A stretch of 64,000 nt of DNA, from positions 62,001 to 126,000 of the forward strand of contig CAKPNG010000001.1 in the NCBI GenBank assembly GCA_934168325.1, given 5' to 3'. The position numbers were made by a program, and so were the translations under genes. Origin of the DNA: an uncultured Bacilli bacterium. GTDB taxonomy: Bacteria > Bacillota_I > Bacilli_A > RFN20 > CAG-826. Under the pieces are notes generated by a model. That model made no database searches. It was given only the letters and a program-made list of their open reading frames with translations, and was not told the DNA's origin. Positions within the stretch are counted from its first letter, which is position 1, and each line of letters opens with the position of its first letter. Of this stretch, positions 8,352 through 18,103 are shown piece by piece.

Positions 8352-10715
8352 TTAAAATTTTGAAATGCCACTAATTTTTTCTTTTTCTTTCAATTTAATT
8401 GTTTGTACTCCTAATGCTCCTCTATTCATAAGCGGGAGTGTGCTAATTTCGAGTTTTAAAGTCGATTTTTCTGAAGCTACAATTAATTCTTGTTCATTAG
8501 ACAATGAAATAAATTTACTTTCAAAGTCATTTTCAAGTTTTCTAACCTTAATGCCCTTCCCACCGCGGCCTTGCATTGTATAATCATTTTTGCTATTACG
8601 AATAGCTCGCCCACCCTGCGATACAAACAAAAATTCTTTTGTATTAGTTCCAATTAACTGGCTATCTACAACTTCATCACCTGCATTTAATTTTATACCA
8701 ATAACACCACGAGTCATTCTACCAATCGGATTAATTTCTTTTGTATCTATTATAATAAAATTTCCGCACTTTGTCAAGATTCCAATTGGCAATTTAGAAG
8801 TAAACAATACACTAACAATTTTATCGCCCGTGTCTAGTTTTATAGCATTAATAGATGAACAACGATTAAAATTATATTCAGATAACTCACTCTTTTTAAT
8901 TAGTCCATTTTTTGTAATAAATAAAATAAACTCATTTTGTTTATCTTTAAAATTTACAGAAACAAAAGTAGTAAAATCATCATCATCTTCTACTTTACAC
9001 AGCATCGCGATAGGCGTTTTCTTATCTAAAGCTGAAAATTCCAAACTATTCATTTGAAATTTCACACATTTACCATTAGCAGTAAAGAACAAAAGCATAT
9101 CATTGTTTGAGCAAACTTTTAAAAATTTAACAAATTCTCCTTTATCGAGCTTCGTTTTTGTGCCGACTCCACCCCTCTTTTGAGTATAGAGTGAAGAGGT
9201 TTCAGTTATAACCAAATTATTCTGATTTGTCATACTAACCTGATAAAGTTTTTCGTCTGTGGTTTGCCCTTCTTCTGTTTCGACATTTAAAATTTTTGTG
9301 CGACGATCATCGCCAAATTTTTCAGCCACTTCACGCAATCCTTTTTCAATTTCCTTTTTTAAGAGTATTTCATTAGAAAGGATTTCGTTAATTTTTGTCT
9401 CTTCCACTTTTAAATTTGCTTGTTCATTTGTCAATTTTGTAATTTCAAGATGGGCTAAACGAGAAAGTTTTATGTCAAGAATTGCTTTAGCTTGCTCATT
9501 ATCAATATCTAATAACTTGCAAAGTGCCGTATTAGCTTCCGCCGTAGAAGAAGAACTTTTAATTGTGCGAATGACTTCTTCTATCATTGAAATCGCTTTG
9601 AGAAGGCCTTCAATAATGTGGAGTCGTTTTTGAATTTTTGCAAGGTCAAATTGGTAGCCACGCGTATAGACTTCTTTTTCATGAGTAAGATGAGCTTGAA
9701 GAAGTTCTTTTAATCCTAATACGGCAGGTTTCTTTCCATCAACTAATACAGTCATGTTTATCCCAAAATAATTTTCTAAAGAAGTCTCTTTATATAATAA
9801 TTTTAATACAGCATTAGGATTAGCATATTTCGTTAAATAAATTTCATAATCAGGTGTTTTATGAGATGCGTCATTAACATTTTCAATTCCACAATTAGGG
9901 TTTTTTTCTAACAATTCTTGAATTTGTTTACTAATCGTTTCAGTATAAACGCCATATGGTAATTCTTTTACAATAAGGGCATTCCTATTTTTATCATATT
10001 CTATTACTGAACGCAATTTTATTGAAGATCCGTTACCCGTCCGCAAACTTTCATATACTTCACTTTCATTTAAAATAATTGCGCCAGTTGCAAAATCAGG
10101 AGCACAATAAATTTCTTTAAAATCAATTTGTGGATTCCATAACAATTTAATAAGTGCTGTATTAATTTCTTTAAGATTAAATTGGGGAATGGATGAACTT
10201 ATAGCAATCCCCAGCCCTACTGTTCCATTACAAATATTATAAAAACCTTTTGAGCAACTAATTTTAGGATAATTTTCTGTTTCATCAAAGTTTTCACTCC
10301 ATTCAGAAATCGTTTCTTTATCAATATCATCAAATAGCAGATATCCTAAAGGACTCATCCTAAGTTCTGTATATCTCATACTAGCTTCATCATTTGTAGA
10401 ATTTATAGTTCCGCTATTTCCTTGACAATCTTCAAGGGGATAACGCATTGCATAAGGTTTAGCCATACGCATATAAGTAGCATAACAACTACTATCGCCA
10501 TGTTCATAATAATGTCCAAGGGCATCACCGACTACTCGAGCACTTTTAACAAAAGGTTTCGATGGAATGTTCTTTGTAATATTAAGCTGACTATACATTA
10601 ACATTCTAGCAGAAGGTTTTAGCATATCACGAGCATCACATATAGCTCGGTTTAAAATAACATTGCCCGCATACCGAGTAAAACTTTCTTCTACAACTTT
10701 TTTAATATCTGACAT
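8352..10715 (-). CDS. Type II DNA topoisomerase subunit A (GyrA/ParC type)
   Basis: A 787-residue DNA cleavage-rejoining subunit. The breakage domain has KPSARMLMYSQ and GHYYEHGDSS. The catalytic tyrosine lies in ASMRYTEL (about residue 114). A coiled coil follows (LHIIEGLLKAISMIEEVIRTI and ILDIKLSRLAHLE). The C-terminal beta-propeller-like repeats include GVIGIKLNAGDEVV and QGGRAIRNSK. It pairs with the B subunit directly upstream, whose TAA stop overlaps this ATG. Phage topoisomerases relieve supercoils during replication. The GyrA-box QRRGGKG, needed for true gyrase, appears only as a variant (MQGRGGKGIKV), so gyrase versus topo IV activity is open. Confidence 0.92.
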   Translation of the reverse strand: MSDIKKVVEESFTRYAGNVILNRAICDARDMLKPSARMLMYSQLNITKNIPSKPFVKSARVVGDALGHYYEHGDSSCYATYMRMAKPYAMRYPLEDCQGNSGTINSTNDEASMRYTELRMSPLGYLLFDDIDKETISEWSENFDETENYPKISCSKGFYNICNGTVGLGIAISSSIPQFNLKEINTALIKLLWNPQIDFKEIYCAPDFATGAIILNESEVYESLRTGNGSSIKLRSVIEYDKNRNALIVKELPYGVYTETISKQIQELLEKNPNCGIENVNDASHKTPDYEIYLTKYANPNAVLKLLYKETSLENYFGINMTVLVDGKKPAVLGLKELLQAHLTHEKEVYTRGYQFDLAKIQKRLHIIEGLLKAISMIEEVIRTIKSSSSTAEANTALCKLLDIDNEQAKAILDIKLSRLAHLEITKLTNEQANLKVEETKINEILSNEILLKKEIEKGLREVAEKFGDDRRTKILNVETEEGQTTDEKLYQVSMTNQNNLVITETSSLYTQKRGGVGTKTKLDKGEFVKFLKVCSNNDMLLFFTANGKCVKFQMNSLEFSALDKKTPIAMLCKVEDDDDFTTFVSVNFKDKQNEFILFITKNGLIKKSELSEYNFNRCSSINAIKLDTGDKIVSVLFTSKLPIGILTKCGNFIIIDTKEINPIGRMTRGVIGIKLNAGDEVVDSQLIGTNTKEFLFVSQGGRAIRNSKNDYTMQGRGGKGIKVRKLENDFESKFISLSNEQELIVASEKSTLKLEISTLPLMNRGALGVQTIKLKEKEKISGISKF

Positions 10716-12565
10716 TATTCTACCTCAAATTTTGAAAAATCTATATTATTATAAACAAATTCTTTTCTGGGTTCAACATCCTCACTCATAAGAGATATTA
10801 ACGTATTAATTCCTTCTTCACTATAAACAATAGGTTCAAGATGTTGCCATTCTTCATTAAACATAGACGCCTTTAAATCATTATCACTCATTTGACCAAG
10901 GCCTTTAAAGAAAGTAATATTACCTTTGGGATGATTCCTAAATTCTTCTTCATTATAATAAAAATAAGTTTTTTTAGGAGTTTCTACTTTACAAGTCGGT
11001 GCCCGCAACCAAAAAAGCCGATTTTCTTTTAAAAATTCCGGCGCCAGAACCTGAAGCATTGCCATTAACAATAGGCCTATATGACTGCCATCAAAATCGC
11101 CATCAACAGCCAAAGCTATTTTTCCATATCGAAGTTTATTTGCATTATAAGGTCGTCCGTAAGTAATACCTAACGCTTGCAAAAGTAATTTTACTTCTTC
11201 ATTAGCCAATCCTTCCTCAATAGTTGCTTTTAATAAATTTTTTGCTTTTCCACGAAACATTAACACGCCATACCGATTAGGGTCTCTTCCAATTGACATG
11301 GATCCGCCAGCCGAGTTTCCTTCTACACAAAGCAGTATACTATCTTTTCCTAATTTTCGTGCATCGCGCAATTTATCGAAATTTAAGAGCTTTTTCTTTT
11401 CATTAACTTTTTGTTCTCTTTCATGGTTTAAAATTGCTTGGCGAGTCTTTTCGGCTGCTTTTTCTGCCTTTTCAATTTTTGTTAACAACTCGATTACGTT
11501 ATTAAATTCTGTGCGGTGATGACTATAAAATTCTTTTAAGCAATTAGAAATAGCAAAAGAAGTTGCAGTTCCCGCTTCTTTATTTGCCAAAGCCGTTTTT
11601 GCTTGATTAGAAAATTGTCCAACATGGACCTTAACTGAAACAAATCCCTCAAGACATTCCCTAATTTGTTCGCCTGTAAATTTGGCTTTTGCTAAAGAAT
11701 TAAAAGTTCTTGTCAAGGAAGTCTTAAACGAACTAATAAAAGCTCCGCCATCAGGCATATAAAGACCATTGGCATATCCTCGAATATTCCCTTTTTTTGC
11801 AACCCATTGTAAAGCTAATTCCACTTGACAATCTGAATCATTATAAAAATAATTAAAGGGTTTACTAATAGCTTGTTCATTTTTTAATCCATCAATTAAT
11901 CCATTCTTAGAAAAGAAAATTTCACTATTCCCATCAATAATAAGAATAATCTTTAAACCTTTAGTAAAATAAGACATCTCTCTAAGCATCTTTTTTAGAT
12001 TATTTTCATCAATAAAAATATTTCCATATACTCGTTCATCTGGCTCATAGGTAATGATAGTGCCTGTTATTGTATCTTGAGCTTTTGAAGTTTTTACTTC
12101 ACACACTGGTTTAGCCCCTTCCTCTGAGCTTTCAAATCGCTGAAAATAAATATTCCCATCTCGATGAACTTCTACCTCAAGCCATTTGGCAGTATGACAT
12201 ACCACTTTATTTCCCTCACCGTTGATACCCACCGAACTAACATATGAACCTTCTTTATGCTTCGCTCCAGAATGTGGTAAAAGAAAGGCTGCGGTAAGTG
12301 AATTAATACCATCATCTCTTACAGCGCAAGGTATACCTCGCATATTATCAGAAACACGAATTTTTCTTTCAGTAGTAAATAATTCAATTTTTAAACAAGG
12401 GTTTTCAGGTTTATATACTTCAAACTCATCTTGAACATTAACAATAAGTTCTCGTAAACCCAAATTAATTGCTTCTTGTCTATCTGCACTAAGATACATC
12501 CCAATTTTTTCTCTAAATGCACGGCCTGGGGATAGAGTGGTTAAATCATTCGCTGAATAACTCAT
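10715..12565 (-). CDS. Type II DNA topoisomerase subunit B (GyrB/ParE type)
   Basis: A 616-residue ATPase subunit. The GHKL domain has LRELIVNVQDEFE (Asn-box variant), VSDNMRGIPC and GINGEGNKVV (ATP lid). Transducer and TOPRIM domains follow with CVEGNSAGG, GVLMFRGKAKN and VDGDFDGSHIG. The metal-binding acidic residues (Glu of VEGNSAG, DGDFDG) are all there. The gene is short for GyrB and matches the ~610-650 aa ParE/phage type. It lies in one operon with the zinc ribbon and 57-aa genes upstream and subunit A downstream, and overlaps subunit A by one base (TAATG). Confidence 0.92.
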   Translation of the reverse strand: MSYSANDLTTLSPGRAFREKIGMYLSADRQEAINLGLRELIVNVQDEFEVYKPENPCLKIELFTTERKIRVSDNMRGIPCAVRDDGINSLTAAFLLPHSGAKHKEGSYVSSVGINGEGNKVVCHTAKWLEVEVHRDGNIYFQRFESSEEGAKPVCEVKTSKAQDTITGTIITYEPDERVYGNIFIDENNLKKMLREMSYFTKGLKIILIIDGNSEIFFSKNGLIDGLKNEQAISKPFNYFYNDSDCQVELALQWVAKKGNIRGYANGLYMPDGGAFISSFKTSLTRTFNSLAKAKFTGEQIRECLEGFVSVKVHVGQFSNQAKTALANKEAGTATSFAISNCLKEFYSHHRTEFNNVIELLTKIEKAEKAAEKTRQAILNHEREQKVNEKKKLLNFDKLRDARKLGKDSILLCVEGNSAGGSMSIGRDPNRYGVLMFRGKAKNLLKATIEEGLANEEVKLLLQALGITYGRPYNANKLRYGKIALAVDGDFDGSHIGLLLMAMLQVLAPEFLKENRLFWLRAPTCKVETPKKTYFYYNEEEFRNHPKGNITFFKGLGQMSDNDLKASMFNEEWQHLEPIVYSEEGINTLISLMSEDVEPRKEFVYNNIDFSKFEVE

Positions 12566-12913
12566 TTAAATCACCTCCATTTTGAGTAAACTATTATCTG
12601 CCATAGGAAGACTCACAAATGAAAGTTCAGTAGTTAAATAATTTTCATTTCTGAAAGAATAAGGTACTTGTGGCCCTATACCTCCATAGTAATAATCAGA
12701 TGATATTGTAGAATTTATTACATTTAAAACAGGTCTTACAAGCTGAGTAATAAAGACATCTTGCCCTTTCCATTTTGTTTTTATTTTTAAATAAAAAGGT
12801 TTCCCATTTTCAAAATCAATTGTAGACATATCAAAATAAGAAGTCCCGCAATAATTACATTTATGTTGTTCAGGATTAATTACCGCTCCGCAATTAGGAC
12901 AGTTTGTTTTCAT
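12566..12913 (-). CDS. Zinc-ribbon protein of the topoisomerase operon
   Basis: 115 residues, starting with a zinc ribbon (CPNCGAVINPEQHKCNYCG), followed by a beta-rich region with no recognised family (KIKTKWKGQDVFITQLVRPV). The start at 12913 shares one base with the TGA stop of the upstream 57-aa gene (TGATG), and AGGAGGAGAG lies upstream. Role unknown; it may be a transcription-related or structural small protein. Confidence 0.65.
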   Translation of the reverse strand: MKTNCPNCGAVINPEQHKCNYCGTSYFDMSTIDFENGKPFYLKIKTKWKGQDVFITQLVRPVLNVINSTISSDYYYGGIGPQVPYSFRNENYLTTELSFVSLPMADNSLLKMEVI

Positions 12914-13086
12914 CACTATCTCTCCTCCTTTACTTCATAATTTGGTGGCACATAATTTTCAGCTTTTCGCCAACGCCACCCATCACTTTCCCATATAAGG
13001 AAAAAAGTTGTTGTAAAAACATTATCCAAATAAACATCAAGAACTGTTGATATAACACCAGTCTCTTTATTTTTGACTTTAAACAT
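12913..13086 (-). CDS. Small hypothetical protein, ends TAG-TGA (TAG read as Gln)
   Basis: 57 residues: MFKVKNKETG..., with FFLIWESDGWRWRKAENYVPPNYEV. AAAGGAG lies 7 bases upstream. In the standard code it would stop at TAG (12918-12916). Read as Gln it extends one codon to TGA, and that TGA overlaps the ATG of the zinc-ribbon gene as TGATG, the normal coupled arrangement. This supports recoding here. Confidence 0.6.
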
Positions 13087-13117
13087 TCAATGCTCCTTTC
13101 AATTTATTTCTAATTAT

Positions 13118-13146
13118 AGTATAATAAAAAAGAGAGAAAAAATCAA
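13118..13146 (-). promoter_or_regulatory. Promoter of the topoisomerase operon
   Basis: Minus-strand TTGATT, 17 bases, TATACT. The spacer contains the terminator stem of the preceding unit. Confidence 0.65.
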
Positions 13147-13156
13147 ATTTCTCTCT
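13131..13156 (-). terminator. Terminator after the 58-aa gene, overlapping the next promoter
   Basis: Minus strand: AGAGAGAAA-8 nt-TTTCTCTCT followed by TTTTTTATTATA. The stem lies inside the -35/-10 interval of the downstream promoter. Confidence 0.75.
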
Positions 13157-13169
13157 AAAAATTTTTTAT

Positions 13170-13346
13170 TTATCTCTTAAACTTTCTTTGTAGCGAAACT
13201 AAACGAATTTCTCCTTTAATATTCTCAAAAATATTTCCATATTCATCCTTAACTAATTGATATGGTCCAACTTTTATTTTATAATCATCTAACTCTGGCC
13301 AGCGATCAAGTTCTTCTTTTAATTCTCTAATAGTTAATTCTTCCAT
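13170..13346 (-). CDS. Small acidic hypothetical protein
   Basis: 58 residues with MEELTIRELKEELDRWPELDDYKIKV and a basic end (VSLQRKFKR). I start it at 13346, where GGAGTGGG lies 8 bases upstream, rather than at an upstream codon that would run through the helicase gene in another frame. It follows the UvrD-like gene by 4 bases. No family recognised. Confidence 0.6.
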   Translation of the reverse strand: MEELTIRELKEELDRWPELDDYKIKVGPYQLVKDEYGNIFENIKGEIRLVSLQRKFKR

Positions 13347-13350
13347 AAAT

Positions 13351-14409
13351 TTAATCCCACTCCTGAATTTTCTTCGCGGCGCCACGTCGTTTTGACAGCC
13401 AAAACAAATTTTTCTTTGCTCTAGTAATTGCAACATAATTTACAAAAATTTCATCACTGTTCCATTTATTAATTGCTCCATAAACCACAACATTATCAGC
13501 TTCAAGTCCTTTTGCACTATGAATTGTTAATACTTTAACTGAATTTTTTTCCATTAACTCATTTAAATGAGCAACGGTCATATTTTTCATTTTAAAAGTA
13601 TCATTAGGAATTTCATAAACATTTAATAGAGCTTGCATTTCTTCAACCTAACGATTAGAACGACACAAAATAAACCAGCTTTTATAATCTCGCTTATTTT
13701 TAATTTGTTGAATTAATTTTAAAAAAGAACTCCAATTAATAAATTGAACAGTTCCACTATTTTCGGTCATTGCCCGCGAATCATCTCGATAATCCCAGCC
13801 TTTTTGTGCAATTGTTTGCTTCGCGAAAGAAAGAATTTGTTGTGCATTTCTATAATTTTGTGTTAATTTAAAAACAGAAACATCTGGCTGTTGCATAATA
13901 CGAAGCAACATATCAGGACGACTCCCATTAAATTGATAAATTGTTTGTCGTAAATCGCCAATTAACATAAAATTTTTTGGTTTAATCATATCAATTAAAA
14001 AGTCAAATTGCTCGGCGGTGCTGTCTTGAGCTTCATCAAGAAACAAATATTGAACTGGCTGAATGCAATTAGGGTGTAGTCTAACCATTTCAAAAAGTTT
14101 ATCAAAATCTTCGTTTTCTACAGCTTCGGAAACATCATAACCACAACACTTTAACAAATATGAAGCATAACTATGAACTGTTGAAATATGAATACCTTTT
14201 GGATTTTTTAATCGCCGTAAAATATTATCAGCCGCCAAATTTGTAAAAGTAATTGCAACAATTTGACTTGGATGAATATGCCGCTCTTCAATTAACCATC
14301 TAATTCTTTCTGTTAAACAATGTGTCTTTCCAGCAGCGGCGGCGCAGAGAATAACAGAATAAGGCTTGGTTGTATAGACTACTTCTTTTTGCTCCAAACT
14401 TAATTCCAT
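13351..14409 (-). CDS. UvrD/Rep-family superfamily I helicase (one TAG read as Gln)
   Basis: 352 residues when the TAG at 13650-13648 is read through; in the standard code it falls into two fragments. The N-terminal part has Walker A CAAAAGKTH, VAITFTNLAADN (motif Ia), LFLDEAQDST (DEAQ, motif II) and IGDLRQTIYQFNG (motif III). After the TAG (CRSNR-Q-VEEM) come VLTIHSAKGLEADNVVV (motif V) and VNYVAITRAKKNLFW (motif VI). The order and spacing match one compact UvrD-like helicase, so the TAG is not a real stop. ATG 14409 has AGGTGG upstream. It would unwind DNA in repair or recombination. Confidence 0.9.
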
Positions 14410-14410
14410 T

Positions 14411-15196
14411 TTAACCACCTGCCTTTTCATTTAAGAGAATTTTGCTTCCATAGAAGTCAATGTAGAATTTTTCACGAGCATTTAATTGGTCTTTTGGACA
14501 AACTTCAACTAACTTAAATAAAAAACGGTCTAAGCCATCCTGTGCCATTACAGTGTGGAGATAAGAATGAGCAATTGTGCCTATTCCTAATGCTGATTTA
14601 ACGTGTTCAGTCCATCTCTTCATTATATCAACACTACGGCCAATGTAAAATTCTCCCGTTTTAAGTCGTGTAATTTTATAAATGCCGCTCACTGGAGCTT
14701 TTAAAACCCGTTTTTCCATTAAATCAAGCGGCCGCCTAATAAACTCATTATAAATTAATTTATTTAAAGCTTCTTTATTAGTTAAAATAGGACGAATTTG
14801 CTCTAAATTTTTTATATCTGATTTTGCCTCATCAGTCAAACAAATACGATAAAAATCTTTATGCTCTTCAATTTCTCGCCGTTTCAAAATATCAGCATTA
14901 ATCGCGGCCTGCTTTTCTTTCATTTCATTTAAATCATTCCAAACACAAGCTCGCTCATCTTTTAATAATTCTAATTCGCGGAACTCATTTTGGTATTGAT
15001 TTTCTAATTGTTCCTGGATACCATTCTTTAATTGTTGATTTTCTTCATATAAATCTTGAATTGTATTATTTAAATTCTAATATTCATTTAATAAATTCGC
15101 CTGCGTGTGTTTATTTATTATAATTTCATGAATTAAATATCCAATTATTAAACCAAAAAATAGACTTAAACCTAAACATATAAATAAAATTTCCAT
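14411..15196 (-). CDS. Membrane-anchored coiled-coil protein with GIY-YIG (T5orf172-like) domain (one TAG read as Gln)
   Basis: 261 residues from ATG 15196. A hydrophobic N-terminal segment (ILFICLGLSLFFGLIIGYLI) is followed by a coiled coil of Asn, Gln and Glu-rich residues; its start contains TAG at codon 40 (NEY-Q-NLN). After ERACVWNDLNEMKEKQ comes a GIY-YIG nuclease-like module (GIYKITRLKTGEFYIGRSVDIMKRW, then HTVMAQDGLDRFLFKLVEVC and REKFYIDFYG). The order recalls proteins with DUF4041 next to a T5orf172 domain. The gene is 2 bases from the helicase start. Its function in phages is not established. A strong promoter precedes it. Confidence 0.78.
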
Positions 15197-15229
15197 TATT
15201 TATTAAAACTCCTATTTCTTTATAATTTT

Positions 15230-15258
15230 ATTATAACATAAATTTAACTTTAAGTCAA
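15230..15258 (-). promoter_or_regulatory. Promoter of the GIY-YIG/UvrD unit
   Basis: Minus-strand TTGACT, 17 bases, TATAAT, 34 bases before ATG 15196. Confidence 0.8.
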
Positions 15259-15282
15259 ATTTTTTTAATCATTATAAAACTC

Positions 15283-15311
15283 TTGACTTTTTTAGAAAAC
15301 TGTGGTATATT
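15283..15311 (+). promoter_or_regulatory. Plus-strand promoter with no downstream gene, possible small RNA
   Basis: TTGACT, 17 bases, TATATT. It points into 15312-15457, which has no plus-strand gene. The region holds a small hairpin (ATAGG-GAAAG-CCTAT), an AT tract and a pyrimidine-rich TTTCTTT tract, and reaches the hairpin at 15458. Any product would be a ~150-nt RNA, partly antisense to the holin-like gene's 3' end. Confidence 0.45.
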
Positions 15312-15457
15312 AAAACATAGGGAAAGCCTATTTATTATATATATAAATAAATAAATAAAAATATAAGTTTTTATTTCTTTCTTTTTCTTTTGCTTCTTTT
15401 CTTTTTCTTTCTTGCAATATTTACGGAGATTCTAAAATTTGATTTTCCCATAAAAAA

Positions 15458-15480
15458 AGAAGGTCAATCACTGACCTTCT
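15458..15480 (-). terminator. Terminator overlapping the 3' end of the holin-like gene
   Basis: AGAAGGTCA-5 nt-TGACCTTCT, followed on the minus strand by TTTTTTTA. The stop codon lies in the loop region. Confidence 0.8.
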
Positions 15481-15956
15481 TTATCTTCGCATGGCTCACA
15501 GAGTGCTTTTTTTACTTTATCTTCACAAAGCCCGAATAGCCTATCACCATTATTATTGCCGCCAAGCGATTTATAAGTATCGTATTCATTACATAAATGC
15601 AAATATTCATTTTCTGTAATTTTATGATCTTCTTCTAAATAACGGCTACATTTCTTTTTAAAATAGTCCCCTTGAAGACATAGCATACCATTTTTTAATA
15701 AATCCTAATCTTGTGTTATTTGGTCAATTTGGCTTTGTAAATGGCGATCATTCTCATTTACTATTGTTGTAATTGTAGAAGCTGTTTCATTAAGCATTTC
15801 CTTAAAGTCGGCAATCAGAGCCGCATGAATTTTACTTTCTCTTCCACTTTTTTCTTTTTTATACATAGACCAAATTTGTTTAATACAAATACTGGCGCCC
15901 GCGACGACTAATCCAAAAGCAACCTCTACCCAATATTTGATGATCCATTCTATCAT
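15468..15956 (-). CDS. Holin-like membrane protein (one TAG read as Gln)
   Basis: 162 residues when TAG at codon 84 is read as Gln. One N-terminal membrane segment (VEVAFGLVVAGASICI) is followed by a charged stretch. The C-terminal module is FKKKCSRYLEE ... TENEYLHLCNEYDTYKSLGGNNNGDRLF. This YxxYxxLGGNGxG pattern with an N-terminal membrane anchor is typical of a family of phage holin-like proteins in Firmicutes. In the standard code the two halves would be separate, but family architecture needs both. It overlaps the upstream nuclease gene by four bases (ATGA). Other holin candidates occur near 28.1 kb and 31.1 kb. Confidence 0.75.
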
Positions 15957-16369
15957 CGGGCACGACCTCCTTTAAGTAATAAATCGTTATGATAGCGATT
16001 TCTTACCTAATTTTCAATTTTAAAAATGTCCGTTGGAGAATTAATTATATCGATTTTCCAATAAGGGATTCGATATAGCGGAATAGAGTGAGCTAAAGCA
16101 TAAGAGTTTTTCTTACGGTCGCGTTCTTGAGCTTCGAGAAAATTACTGTATCTTTTATGATAAAATGGAGAGAATTTAAAATGTAGATCGCTGTCATATT
16201 CAACTAAAGCCACTAACTTTGACGCACGCGAAAAAACGGCAAAATCATATCTTAATGATTTTCCGTTATGTCCTTTTAAATCAGAAAATAAATATTCTGT
16301 TTTTACCTTATAACCGCCATTGGTTAAAACTGATAATACTTTCTTAGCTCCTTTACTTAACTCACTCAT
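15953..16369 (-). CDS. PD-(D/E)XK / Vsr-like nuclease (one TAG read as Gln)
   Basis: 138 residues. The core reads RYDFAVF ... LVALVEYDSDLHF ... AQERDRKKNSYALAHSIPLYRIPYW. The Asp, Glu-x-Asp and the RDRKKN helix followed by a strand match small phage endonucleases of the restriction-like fold. TAG at codon 121 is followed by 17 more codons containing a ribosome site (AAGGAGG), ending in TGA that overlaps the next ATG as ATGA. I start at ATG 16369, close behind GGGTGAGG; a TTG four codons earlier is possible. The target is unknown; such genes often act in homing or DNA processing. Confidence 0.65.
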
Positions 16370-16492
16370 TTCCTCACCCAATTTAAGTAAAATTTATTTC
16401 TTATTTATCTATTTTTTTCACTATGTCAATTAAAATTAATTTTATAGATAATAAAAATAGTTTTTTTACTTAAGATTGTGGAGGTGTGGATA

Positions 16493-16822
16493 ATGACTCA
16501 AAAAGAACGAATTATTCAATATGTCCTTCATACTCCTTGCAATAGCAACCGTCAAATTTTGGAGAGCCTTCTGTTGGACCTCGCGACAGGGGAATTTGAC
16601 TTTGACTTAATTAAAGACCAGGGAGCATGGGAGGACAAAGGCTATTCACAATATTCAGCAGTTTATGATGAAAACGGTAATGTTTATATCGCAATTGCTG
16701 ATGTGAGTGTAGGCACGCCTTTATCTGATAAGTCATATTGGGTCGCCATCATGAAAGATGTTGAAGTCTCATATGACATCATTGATGGAGGAATGGCCTC
16801 CGGATATAAAGATTTTAATTAA
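16493..16822 (+). CDS. Small structural protein with carbohydrate-binding-like tail motif
   Basis: 109 residues from ATG 16493, preceded by GGAGGTG. The middle reads DKGYSQYSAVYDENGNVYIAIADVSVGTPLSDKSYWVAI. The pattern xxYxAxxDVxxGxPLSDxSYW resembles the short ChiA/CBM5-12-like modules of phage tail and baseplate proteins. It is the first gene of the plus-strand fibre cluster, on the opposite strand from its left neighbour. Function inferred from motif and place. Confidence 0.6.
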   Translation: MTQKERIIQYVLHTPCNSNRQILESLLLDLATGEFDFDLIKDQGAWEDKGYSQYSAVYDENGNVYIAIADVSVGTPLSDKSYWVAIMKDVEVSYDIIDGGMASGYKDFN

Positions 16823-16838
16823 TGGGAGGATTAATTAA

Positions 16839-18083
16839 ATGCCTGAAAAAATCTTAAAAGCTCGCATTTTGTTAAGAAATGACGAAACTGCTAATTGGCT
16901 GAAAAATTAGAATACAGTTCTTGAAAAAGGTGAAGCTGGTGTTGAATTTTTAGCTGATGGTAAAACTAAAATTAAAATTGGTGACGGCGTAAAGAAATGG
17001 TCCGAACTTCCTTATATTGGTGGCGAAGACATAGCTCAAACTCAAGTATTTCAAGTTGAAGCTCAAGCCGAACAAGAAGACCTCACTGTAATTGCTACTG
17101 CTGTTGGCGATGCTGTATTACAGAGTGGAGACGTTGCAATTGTAAAAAGAGCAATTGCAGGTGAAAAATATGAATATACTGCTTATGTTTATAATGGCAC
17201 TGCTTGGTGTGCTATGGATGGCAACTACAATGCAGAAAATGTTTATTTTAGCAAGGACTTAATTACGACTTCTGCTGTTGGCAACATTACTCTTACTAAT
17301 GGCCAAGCGACTATCGCGGCCACGGGTAAAAACTTAAAGCAAGTATTTGATACTATTTTTGTTAAGGAAAAGAATCCAACAATCACACAGCCTTCTGTTG
17401 GAGTAACTCTTGGAAACTCGGGTGCTAAAGAAGTTGGAACAAAAGTAGTGCCTTCTTATTCTACTACATTCAATAGCGGAAAATATGAATTTGGCCCTGC
17501 AACAGGATGTAATCCTACTTCTTGGTCGGTGACTGATAGTAATGGCTCTACCCCTCTTACCACTGCAACTGGTAAATTTGCAGAAATTACTGTTGCAGAT
17601 GATACTAATTATAAAGTAAATGCTACTGTAAATTATAGTGAAGGTGCTATTCCTAAAACTAATATTGGTAATGATTATCCTGCTGGAAAAATTGTTGCGG
17701 GCAATAAATCTGCTGATTCTTATACCATTACTGGTTACAGAAATTCTTTCTATGGCACACTTACTGAAAAGGGCGAAATTACAAGTGATATTATTCGTGC
17801 TTTAATTGGAAAATCTAATAAAGCTTTTGGCAATGGAGCTGATTTTACAATTATACTTCCTGCTGGAGCAATGAGAGTTATATTTGCCTACCCTGCAACC
17901 TTAAGAGATGTTACTAGTGTTAAAGATGTTAATGGTCTTAATGCCGAAATTAAGAGTTCTTTTACTAAATCTACTCTATCTGTTGAAGGTGACAATGGTT
18001 TTGCTGGTATTGATTATAAAGTTTATACAGCCGATTTTGCAGCTCCAATAGAGAAAACAAATTCTTATGCAGTTAAAATATAA
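16839..18083 (+). CDS. Tail-fibre/receptor-binding-type protein 1 (one TAG read as Gln)
   Basis: 414 residues. The N-terminal module (ARILLRNDETANWLKN-Q-NTVLEKGEAGVEF ... KIKIGDGVKKWSELPY) is the particle-attachment domain common to phage fibres and Mtd-type proteins. TAG at codon 24 lies inside it. The remainder is Thr, Ser, Gly and Asn-rich beta sequence with Ig-like stretches (KVNATVNYSEGAIP). GGGAGGA precedes ATG 16839. The same module heads four more genes downstream, so this is a family of exchangeable fibre proteins. Confidence 0.82.
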
Positions 18084-18103
18084 TTTTAGGAGGGAAATAA
18101 ATA

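Noticed and set aside
8352..12565. Topoisomerase pair as evidence of a chromosomal (non-phage) segment
   Set aside because: Neighbours are phage replication and recoded genes, and type II topoisomerases are common in large phages.
13351..14409. Helicase, fibre, lysin and holin genes as pseudogenes broken by nonsense mutations
   Set aside because: Every break is TAG, never TAA or TGA, the frame is kept, and a CUA-anticodon tRNA is present; decay would give mixed stops and frameshifts.
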